A stretch of DNA of 64,000 nt, from the NCBI GenBank assembly GCA_023554445.1, contig JAMJQQ010000124.1, positions 1-64,000 on the forward strand, read 5' to 3'. Origin of the DNA: Carthagonibacter metallireducens. GTDB lineage: Bacteria > Gemmatimonadota > Gemmatimonadetes > Palauibacterales > Palauibacteraceae. The number at the start of each line of letters is the position of its first letter. Within the stretch, counting starts at the first letter, position 1. The notes beneath the pieces are model-generated. The model was not told where the DNA came from. It saw only the letters and a list, made by a program, of their open reading frames with translations, and did no database searches. The position numbers were made by a program, and so were the translations under genes. This document shows positions 1 to 6,420 of this stretch, piece by piece.

Positions 1-1
1 A

Positions 2-74
2 TGACCGGGCTGGGGATCGAACCCAGGACCTACGGATTAAAAGTCCGTTGCTCTGCCAGCTGAGCTACCCGGTC
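2..74 (-). tRNA. tRNA-Lys (anticodon UUU)
   Basis: The reverse complement folds into a complete 73-nt cloverleaf. It has a 7-bp acceptor stem (GACCGGG with CCCGGTC), D arm, anticodon stem ACGGA/TCCGT with loop CTTTTAA, and T arm CTGGG-TTCGATC-CCCAG. The anticodon is UUU (Lys) and the discriminator base is A. CCA is not encoded. The 5' end lies 19 nt downstream of the integrase stop codon on the same strand. The first 40 nt of the tRNA form part of the att repeat, so this gene is the integration target of the island. Confidence 0.96.
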
Positions 75-77
75 AGG
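35..77. repeat. Left att repeat (within tRNA-Lys 5' half)
   Basis: This 43-bp block is identical to 22646-22688. It covers the tRNA 5' acceptor strand, D arm, anticodon loop and two bases of the 3' anticodon strand, plus three upstream bases. Identity ends with a one-base indel just past the anticodon loop. That is consistent with strand exchange at the anticodon stem-loop, a typical site for tyrosine integrases. Confidence 0.85.
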
Positions 78-93
78 GTTGCTTCACAATAAC

Positions 94-1242
94 TTAGACG
101 GCCGACTCCTTTTGCTCTGCTGAGCGCTCTGCTGTGCTCTCCAAGGCTGTCCCAAGCAGCGCTTCATACTTGGCTCCGATTTCTGCCAGCGCAACTCGAT
201 CTGTCACGAGGTAGCGGCCGTGAACAGCTACACCACTGTGCCCAGTCCATTCCTTCGACTGCAGACTCGGGATTCCTGCCTTGTGGAGGTTTGTGACGCA
301 GGAAGCTCTCAGGTCATGCAGGCGGGGGCGTCCCACGCCTCTTGCTTGTTCCCAGGGTCGCCGAAGCCGGCCGTACGTAACAGGCTTGCCGTCGCGGGTC
401 GTGAAGATCCGCTCCGGGATCCTACCAGTCCGTTTCGCCACCTCGGCTCTGCGTTCATATAGCCGATCCAGCACTGCGCGCATTGGTCCCAAGATAGGTA
501 GCTCGCGATGCCTGTTCTTCTTCTCCTAATACACACGTATCCAACCTGCCTCCATGTCCAGATCAGACCAGCAGAGTCGCAGCGCGTCCCGGACTCTGAG
601 CCCAGAGACGTATAAGAATCGAGTCGCCAGGGCCGCGTACTCAGGCATACCCTCCTCGATCCTACGTAGATCCTCAGGGCTGATGTACTGCGCCGTGTCG
701 TCGTTGCCTTCCTGCAGCATGATCCGTTTAAACGAAGGCACGCTCTCGATTTCTTCGTAGTCGGCGGCGAGGTTGAGAATCGCGCGCAGAATCGCCAAGT
801 CTCTGTTCACGGTCGCTGGAGTCGGGGGCTTGCCTCTACGGGTAGTCGATGTCAAACGTGCGTCTCTGAAGTCGCGGATGTCCCGCTTCCTGATCTCCCC
901 CAGCTTCTGGCTCGGACCAAAGTGCGCGAGCAGCTTGTCGCAGGAGAGCCGGGCACGGGGCCATCGCTGGCGGCGCACGGTGTATTCTCTTCGAAGTGCC
1001 TCGATGCCGTGCTCGAGCGTATACCCGGTGTTTTCACGTCTCTCCTCGTTGGCCATGATCTTGTTCAGCACTTTGACGGCCTTGGAGCGCTTCTCTTGTC
1101 CGGTCGACTTCCGGATCTGGGTCCACTTTCCGTCCCGGTACGCTTGGTAGCTCATGCTCCAGTATGGCGACTCACACCACTCCCCAGTCTTACGATCTCG
1201 GTACCGAGCCTTAAACAGGCTGCCTCTTCCCTTCGTGCTCAT
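94..1242 (-). pseudogene. int: Tyrosine integrase interrupted by an in-frame amber codon
   Basis: This is a site-specific recombinase, 382 codons counted from the ATG at 1242. That start has a strong upstream GGAGGG and an ATGA overlap with the preceding gene. An N-terminal arm/core-binding region leads into the catalytic domain with Arg about 216 (SGLRVRDAL). After the amber come H309 and R312 (HDLRASC), H335 (GHSG) and nucleophile Y344 (GRYL). The reading frame is continuous, but codon 239 (526-528) is TAG, between WIRVY and EKKNRHREL. One C-to-T change from CAG would explain it. All recognisable catalytic residues survive, but on both sides of the stop. Either this is a recent nonsense mutation, or low-level readthrough makes active enzyme. 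The C-terminus ends next to the tRNA-Lys target. Confidence 0.85.
114..137. repeat. Paired 12-bp repeats near left att, possible integrase arm sites
   Basis: Two adjacent copies, GCTCTGCTGAGC and GCTCTGCTGTGC, lie 36 bp inside the left att, in the 3' end of int. A nearly identical pair lies at 22532-22555 inside the right end. Arm-type integrase binding sites are normally short direct repeats flanking the core, which is the basis for this reading. Codon-level repetition in int is the alternative. Confidence 0.4.
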
Positions 1243-1493
1243 GTGCCCTCCTCGTGGTTGGGGTTTTGCTCGAGAGCCGCCCGCAAGGCGGCCTCGGCTT
1301 CCTCGCACCGTGCCCTGCACTTCCCGAAGGCGCTCAGCAGCCCGTGAACTGTGTCAGCTGTCGGAGCTCGCTCACCCGACCGAATGCGTACGAGGACGCT
1401 GTGATCTAAGCCTGCCTCCCGCGCCAGCCCACGCAGCGTGCCTGGATAAGCCTCCAGGGCTCTGCTGATCGCCTCCTGCTGCTTCTTGGTCAC
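1239..1493 (-). CDS. Small Xre-like helix-turn-helix regulator
   Basis: About 84 aa. The segment LRGLAREAGLDHSVLVRIRS has the spacing of a lambda-repressor/Xre-type helix-turn-helix, followed by a helical Ala/Glu-rich tail. I chose the GTG start at 1493 because AGGAGGTG precedes it. An upstream TTG at 1523 would place the start inside an operator-like palindrome. The stop overlaps the int start (ATGA), so the two are probably co-translated. Two 13-bp palindromes just upstream suggest that it, or another element protein, represses its own promoter. A control role for int is inferred from position. Confidence 0.7.
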   Translation of the reverse strand: MTKKQQEAISRALEAYPGTLRGLAREAGLDHSVLVRIRSGERAPTADTVHGLLSAFGKCRARCEEAEAALRAALEQNPNHEEGT

Positions 1494-1517
1494 TTTCACC
1501 TCCTGCTCGAGTGTTGT

Positions 1518-1550
1518 CACCAATTTGGTGCGTCACCATTTTGGTGTCAA
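1518..1550 (-). promoter_or_regulatory. Predicted xre-int promoter with two palindromic operators
   Basis: CACCAATTTGGTG (1518-1530, perfect palindrome) and CACCATTTTGGTG (1534-1546, one mismatch) are spaced 16 bp centre to centre. On the minus strand a perfect -35 TTGACA (1550-1545) lies 17 bp from a weak -10 CAAATT (1527-1522). One operator fills the spacer and the other covers the -10. That geometry fits direct repression of the xre-int transcript. The -35 overlaps the stop codon of the upstream gene. Confidence 0.65.
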
Positions 1551-1831
1551 ATGATCGCGCGCTTGATGTAGCGCTCCACGGCTGACTCCCGAAATCGCAG
1601 CATACGCTCGCTCAAACGACACCCCCCCAGTTCGTCAGCATGGGTGTAGACGAACTGCGTAGAGACGCTCAGGCGCGAAGCCACGTCCTCTGCCGTGAGC
1701 AGCAGATCACGAGCCTCTCGAGGGGCTACAAGACGCTGCGTCAGCTGGGCCTTTAGCTGTACCAGTTCTCCGAGAACTTCCGGAATCAACTCCTCGTCCA
1801 CCGTCGCCAGCTCCTGGAATTCCCTCCTCAT
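1547..1831 (-). CDS. AlpA/excisionase-like DNA-binding protein
   Basis: 94 aa. The C-terminal half reads LLTAEDVASRLSVSTQFVYT and then a basic RMLRFRESAVERYI segment. This is the pattern of MerR-type winged helix-turn-helix proteins of the AlpA/excisionase group, with helix-turn-helix at about residues 44-64. The N-terminal 40 residues look helical and may dimerise. Such proteins commonly act as recombination directionality factors or as activators of int in integrated elements. The start overlaps the sigma-factor stop (ATGA), and the gene sits between the sigma factor and xre-int. The family assignment is from motif pattern only. Confidence 0.65.
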   Translation of the reverse strand: MRREFQELATVDEELIPEVLGELVQLKAQLTQRLVAPREARDLLLTAEDVASRLSVSTQFVYTHADELGGCRLSERMLRFRESAVERYIKRAII

Positions 1832-2622
1832 TTGAGTTCACCGTGGTCTCCTTGTGCTTCGGGTTGGTGCGTGGCCCTGGAGCCGTTGCCGGTCCAGGGA
1901 AGATTGAAGTCCGTTATTACAGACGTCACTTGTATCTTCCGGATCGACTCAGCGCGTAGCGCCTGCACCCGCTGCCTACTGATGCCCATTTGAGCCGCTA
2001 CGTCACTCTGCGACCGCTGCGCCCCGGACAGGTACAAGAGTGTCAGGCATTCCGTCTGACGGGGCGTGAGCTGCGCTCGCCCCATGGCGGTGACGAGCTC
2101 CGCTCGCAGATCAGCGCCTACAACTGAGCTACCGGTATCGGCACGCTCAAGCTCCGGATTGGACGAGCTGCCCGTGTCCCCGGCGCACCCATCGAGCGAG
2201 ACTTCCTGCTCGCGACTTGTTGCCCACAACAGAGTGCTAACCTCCGTCGGGTCCTCGCCCAGATAGTCGGCGACTTCATCTACCGTCGGTTCGCGCTCGA
2301 GCAGTGGGCGGAGCGCGGCTCGAGCGTCGTGGATGCGGGGCAGCCGCTCGGTGGCACGGTGGTCCAGATGCAGGGCGTGCTGCTCGCGACGGATGAAGCG
2401 GCTTAGCGAACGGCGCATGATCGGCCACGCATAGCCGGCGAATGGAGTCCCGTTGCCATCGTCCCATAGGAGCGCAGCCCGGTACAAGGCCAGGTACGCT
2501 TCCTGGAGGAGGTCGTCTGGCTCGACGCCTGGTCGGCGAAAGCCACGTGTCGCTGCGCGGGCCAGCCCCGCGCTCCCCTTCACCAGATCGGCCGCCTCGT
2601 TCTCGCTGCGGCGGGGGTTCAT
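1828..2622 (-). CDS. Sigma-70 family RNA polymerase sigma factor (element-encoded)
   Basis: 264 aa. Region 2 spans about residues 35-80 (DDLLQEAYLALYRAALLW, then FAGYAWPIMRRSLSRFIRRE). A region-3-like segment is at 105-145 (EPTVDEVADYLGEDPTEVS). Region 4 helix-turn-helix is at 185-232 (LTPRQTECLTLLYLSG, then SDVAAQMGISRQRVQALR). The full region 2-3-4 order is closer to group 2/3 sigma factors than to the shorter ECF type. It is translationally coupled to genes on both sides by ATGA overlaps. It may direct polymerase to element promoters. No anti-sigma gene is visible nearby. Confidence 0.85.
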   Translation of the reverse strand: MNPRRSENEAADLVKGSAGLARAATRGFRRPGVEPDDLLQEAYLALYRAALLWDDGNGTPFAGYAWPIMRRSLSRFIRREQHALHLDHRATERLPRIHDARAALRPLLEREPTVDEVADYLGEDPTEVSTLLWATSREQEVSLDGCAGDTGSSSNPELERADTGSSVVGADLRAELVTAMGRAQLTPRQTECLTLLYLSGAQRSQSDVAAQMGISRQRVQALRAESIRKIQVTSVITDFNLPWTGNGSRATHQPEAQGDHGELK

Positions 2623-4523
2623 GCGGCCACCTCGGAATCACCCTCGAGATCGCTGATGTCCTCCTCGAGCACGTTGATGCTCCGTTGGCGGTCCTGGCTG
2701 ACCCTGAAGCCTGGCTGAGCGATCCAGAGATGTCTGGTCTCAGTGCCTTCGTTGACGATGCATCCCTGGGTTTCGAGTGCTTCGAGCTCGGCACGTACCG
2801 GTTCGTGCTTCAGGCTGACCTCGTTCCGCGCTGAACGGGTCGAGCAACGGGGGTTGTTCTGCACAAGCGTGAAGCAACGAGCGGCTGGGCTCATCACGAT
2901 GAAACCGGACTCCATTACGAATCCGGTCGGGTTCTCTGCCCGGTCGCTGACGAAGGACAACTCCGCGTTGTCCCACCTGCCGATCGTGCTGACTTTGCGA
3001 CGCTGGCTCGATGAGGATCCGGTCATCTTCCACACAGCGTCTGCCGCGGCCACGGCTCCGGTGCTGCCGCGCACCTCGCCAGGGGCGTTCTTGGGGCTGT
3101 GGACCAGCATCGTGATGGCGATGTCCATGTTGATGGCCACCGCCTGTACAGCACCGAAGATCCCTTGCCACAGCTCACCCTGCTCGGTGCCTGGCACCTT
3201 CCCTTGGGTTTGAGCGACGTAGCTGGCTCCGGAGTCGACCCAGACGCACTCGGCCCCCGTTTCGGTGATGAGCTCGGCCACGCGATCGAGGTCCTTCGGA
3301 AACAGAGCCACAAAGACCATGTCGAGATCTGCCTTCATTTGCTGGAACCTCGACACGATCCGCGGTAAGCTCTCTTCGTAACTCACCCACAGCACCCTCC
3401 TGCCGTCTCTTGACGCCATGGCGGCGTCCCAAGTGCAGAGGAGCGACTTGCCGATCTTCGGCAGGCCGGCAATGAGACACAGCTCGCCCCGGTGCTGCAT
3501 CCCAGCTGGGGAGAGACGCTCACCGCGCTGCAAGTTGTCTGGGTTCTCTACGAGTTCACGGAGCGTCCACAAATCCCGCCGGCGGTCATCGACTGATCGG
3601 CTGTTGCTGGTCTCCATAGGCGGGAGCACGTCTGGATCGGCCCCGAAGGCTTCGGCTACGTGAGCTGCGTCCATGGCCAGCATGTGCTCACGTTCGCTTG
3701 CCGTTGGAGTTCGCCCACCGAGTCCCTCGGCCTTCGAGAGGAGCGCGCTGTAGCCACCCGCATTTCGGTTATCGCCCAGGGTGGCGATCATGCGGGCGTC
3801 CTCTTCGGGATCCGACGCGGGGTAACGCGATAGCCATTCCAGCATGGCCCCTTCGCTACAGCCCGCGGTTCGGGCCCGCAGCAACATGCCGATCGCTTGT
3901 CCGCGGTCTGTGTCCTCGGTGTTGGGAATGGCGAGGAGCGCTTCGTCTGCCGCCTCGGTTGAGGGCGCTACGTCATCCTCGAGTGTGCTCCGCGGAGCCT
4001 CCTGTGCCGATCCACCGAAGAGCCGGTAAAGCGCCTTGGACTGCTCCGGGGTGAGTTGCACCGGCTCGGTGTCGCGTTCGACGGAGCGGCCGTCCTCGAG
4101 GCCGGGAGCGAGCACGTAGCCGCCGGTGGCCTTGATGTCTCCATAGTCTTTACGACCTTTGCCTGGAGGTACCAAGCCGTCGGGCGCTCGGTACCAGCAG
4201 TGCCGCCGCTCCTTGCCGCTCGGCGAGGTATGCGTCCGCGTTTCCGGTATGCCGTGCTCGAGCCGCCAACGCTCATGGTCATGGGCAGCGGCCTCGCTGT
4301 CTGTGTCGACGACGAGAAGACCTGATTCGCCTCCGAGGACGAGGCCCACGGAATCAGCTGCTCGGTAGCGATTGAAGAGCGGCTCGACCTGGTCATGTGT
4401 GGCAGCTCGGCCCTCGGGCTTGGACCACTTCGAGAGGGGCTTCTTGCCTCTGCATGGGATGGCCGGGGTTCCGAGGCGCTTGATGAAGTGTTGTGCGACT
4501 TCGGCGGGGGTTGGGGTGGTCAT
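2619..4523 (-). CDS. PrimPol primase-polymerase fused to RepA-like RecA-fold helicase
   Basis: 634 aa from the ATG at 4523 (AGGAAG eight bases upstream). Residues 1-170 resemble the bifunctional DNA primase/polymerase domain: VVDTDS (D73, D75) are the metal-binding acidic residues, and SPSGKERRHCWYR supplies the conserved His. Residues 340-540 are a RepA-type RecA fold. The Walker A motif is GLPKIGKS (353-360), the Walker B-like motif is CVWVDSG (about 427-432), and a MLVHSPK segment follows. Such fusions start replication of plasmids, integrative elements and phage satellites. It is the first gene of the mobile operon, upstream of the sigma factor, so it probably replicates the excised circle. 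Confidence 0.8.
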   Translation of the reverse strand: MTTPTPAEVAQHFIKRLGTPAIPCRGKKPLSKWSKPEGRAATHDQVEPLFNRYRAADSVGLVLGGESGLLVVDTDSEAAAHDHERWRLEHGIPETRTHTSPSGKERRHCWYRAPDGLVPPGKGRKDYGDIKATGGYVLAPGLEDGRSVERDTEPVQLTPEQSKALYRLFGGSAQEAPRSTLEDDVAPSTEAADEALLAIPNTEDTDRGQAIGMLLRARTAGCSEGAMLEWLSRYPASDPEEDARMIATLGDNRNAGGYSALLSKAEGLGGRTPTASEREHMLAMDAAHVAEAFGADPDVLPPMETSNSRSVDDRRRDLWTLRELVENPDNLQRGERLSPAGMQHRGELCLIAGLPKIGKSLLCTWDAAMASRDGRRVLWVSYEESLPRIVSRFQQMKADLDMVFVALFPKDLDRVAELITETGAECVWVDSGASYVAQTQGKVPGTEQGELWQGIFGAVQAVAINMDIAITMLVHSPKNAPGEVRGSTGAVAAADAVWKMTGSSSSQRRKVSTIGRWDNAELSFVSDRAENPTGFVMESGFIVMSPAARCFTLVQNNPRCSTRSARNEVSLKHEPVRAELEALETQGCIVNEGTETRHLWIAQPGFRVSQDRQRSINVLEEDISDLEGDSEVAA

Positions 4524-5126
4524 TTGACTGGCTTCCTTTGCCCGTCGTGGCGGGCTCATCCGACTTAGTTCACCGTTCGTACCTCCTTGCGATGGTGGCG
4601 TGGGCGATCTTGCCCTCTTGGCCAGCTGCACAGCTGTTTTCTCGGTTGGCGCAGCGTGCTTCGCGGCTGCGGATCCAGAGAATAGACCGGCTCGATGTGG
4701 TGGTCAAGGCCGTAATCGGGGACCGAATAGCTGGCTTCCTGAGAGGCGCTGTAGCGGCCGTCAGGGTGCGGGATTAGGGGAGATCGGAAGCTGACCGCGA
4801 AGCGGCTTGTGACACCTTGTGACAGGGTGTATGGGCCAAATTGGAAGCGGGCCAGAGCCACCCCAGCTCTGACCCGCATCCCGCAAGGAAGCTGGCGGTG
4901 AACCAGCCTCGGATGACCACGGGCAAGGTGTGGACCGAGGTCGCGCCAGGGCCCGTCTTTCCTCTGCCGCATGGTCGAAGGCGATCAGGCACGGTGAATG
5001 CCCTGCGTCTTCTGCTTGAGTAGTAGCAGCGGGCGCAACGCAACCCCGGTCGCACTCAAGAGCAGCGGTGCTCCTTTCTCTCCTCCGGCTGTGGTGGTGC
5101 CCGCCGTATCTTAAGAGACACGGGCG

Positions 5127-5158
5127 GGGAACCACTCACACGTGCCCAGGTGGTTCCC
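5127..5158. repeat. Inverted repeat, 9-bp stem
   Basis: GGGAACCAC at 5127-5135 pairs perfectly with GTGGTTCCC at 5150-5158 around a 14-nt loop. There is no T-run on either side, so a simple terminator is unlikely. Confidence 0.6.
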
Positions 5159-5445
5159 GGTGTTCAGAGGGGTGGCGAGTGCCGGTCCGTAACAGTCCAC
5201 GCGCCCGTGCGGGACAGGGGTGCGGAGCTCCCGATCAGCAGAGCGTGCAACAGAGTGGCGCAAGCCGGCCCAGGTTTTGGCCCCGAGCACCGGATCACAT
5301 GTCCTGCGCGCACTCGGAAGGCTGGCGTGAGCACACGACTTGAGGGCCGTAAGCGACTGGCCATAAGGCGGATGCCCCCCCCAGAAATCACAGGCACCCC
5401 CCGGCTCTGCAGAGGCACCCCTCACAGAGCTTTGGGAAGACCCCG

Positions 5446-5485
5446 CTCGAAAATTTCTCGAGAATTCCTGGCCAGAATTTTCGAG
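5446..5485. repeat. Compound palindrome (CTCGAAAATT arms)
   Basis: CTCGAAAATT (5446-5455) and AATTTTCGAG (5476-5485) are perfect 10-bp arms. Between them lie two smaller palindromes, TCTCGAGA (5456-5463) and CTGGCCAG (5468-5475). The AT-rich core in GC-rich surroundings suggests a protein-binding or unwinding site. Confidence 0.65.
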
Positions 5486-5533
5486 ATCCGAGGACCCAGC
5501 ATCCAAGGACCTGGCCGGCCGCCCCCGCTGCGG

Positions 5534-5550
5534 GTAGGTGGCACACCTAC
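5534..5550. repeat. Tight hairpin GTAGGTG-gca-CACCTAC
   Basis: Perfect 7-bp stem with a 3-nt loop, about 110 bp upstream of a TATACT -10-like box (5658-5663) and the AGGAGG-preceded ATG at 5693. It could be an operator or an attenuator-like stem. Confidence 0.5.
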
Positions 5551-5692
5551 GTGACGCATCCTTCCGGCGGACCGCCGTGGCCTGCGGTCGAGCGCAAACC
5601 GACCGTGTGACTGTCAGGTCCTTAGGCCGCGGGTGGCCCTTCCAAGGCGTATTCCCCTATACTTCTTTCTCCGAGGTCCCACAGGAGGCGCG

Positions 5693-6400
5693 ATGGCCGA
5701 TCTGCTGCAACGTCTAAAGACAGCCCTGGCGGATCGCTAAGAGATCGAGGCCGAGATTGGTCGCGGCGGCAACGTCCTGCTCGAGGATGCGCAGGGATCG
5801 CTGCTCGACGTGGACCACGGCACCTACCCGTTCGTGACCTCCTCCACGACCACGGCAGGTGGAGCGGCGGCGGGAGTCGGAATCGGCCCCACCCTCATCG
5901 ACGAGGTCCTCGGAGTGGTCATGGCGTACACGACGCGAGTGGGCGCCGGCCCGTTTCCCACCGAGTTGGAGGGCGATGAGGCGGACCGGCTCCGCAACCT
6001 GGGCGCTGAGTTTGGCGCGACCACGGGCCGGCCGCGGAGACCCGGCTGGTTCGACGGCGTCGTCGTTCGCCACGCGGCTGGCGTGAACGGCCTCACGGGA
6101 CTGGCAGTGACGAAGCTCGACGTCCTCGACTCATTCGACGAGGTGCTCCTTGGCGTGGGGTACCAGCTCGACGGGGTGGCGACGGCGCACTTCCCTGAGC
6201 GCTCGGCCGATATCGAGAGGGTGCGCCCCGTAGACGAGAAGGAAGCCGGGTGGAACGCGGATACCGGTGCCTGCCGATCCTGGGATGAGCTCCCGGAGGC
6301 CGCGCGTCACTACCTGAAACGCATCGAAACGGTGTCCGAGGTACCGATTCGTCTGGTCTCCGTGGGCTCGGCCCGGAGTCAGATCATCAGGGTCGGCTGA
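5693..6400 (+). pseudogene. Chimeric pseudogene: Ser/Thr kinase N-terminus joined to PurA C-terminus
   Basis: From the ATG at 5693 (AGGAGGCGCG just upstream) the frame reads MADLLQRLKTALADR, a TAA stop (5738-5740), then EIEAEIGRGG. This matches the start of a Gemmatimonadota-type serine/threonine kinase up to its glycine loop, with the usual Tyr codon turned into TAA. Directly after GRGG the same frame becomes adenylosuccinate synthetase from VLLEDAQGSLLDVDHG to the C-terminus. It is closely similar to the last roughly 205 residues of the complete purA at 29519-30826. The PurA P-loop half and the whole kinase catalytic domain are missing, so neither activity is possible. tamA begins 20 bp downstream and may use the captured kinase promoter. 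Confidence 0.85.
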
Positions 6401-6420
6401 CGGGCAGGCGGGAGGCGCGG

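Larger units (their letters stand above)
4524..5692. other. Gene-poor, palindrome-rich control region (possible origin)
   Basis: No convincing protein is seen in about 1.17 kb. It separates the leftward mobile operon from the rightward cargo. It contains CTTGTGACA twice in tandem (4806-4814, 4816-4824), a hairpin at 5127-5158, a compound palindrome at 5446-5485, three GCACCCC-like blocks near 5370-5420, and a tight hairpin at 5534-5550. Its position next to the primase-helicase gene makes a replication origin or regulatory hub plausible, but nothing proves it. Confidence 0.5.

Noticed and set aside
5350..5420. Possible CRISPR or short tandem array (GCACCCC blocks)
   Set aside because: Only three imperfect short blocks with irregular spacing and no spacers of uniform length.
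4565..5506. Several 90-130 codon open frames on the minus strand
   Set aside because: Low-complexity Arg/Pro/Ser-rich translations, no ribosome-binding sites, no recognisable family, and they run through the palindromes. Treated as non-coding.
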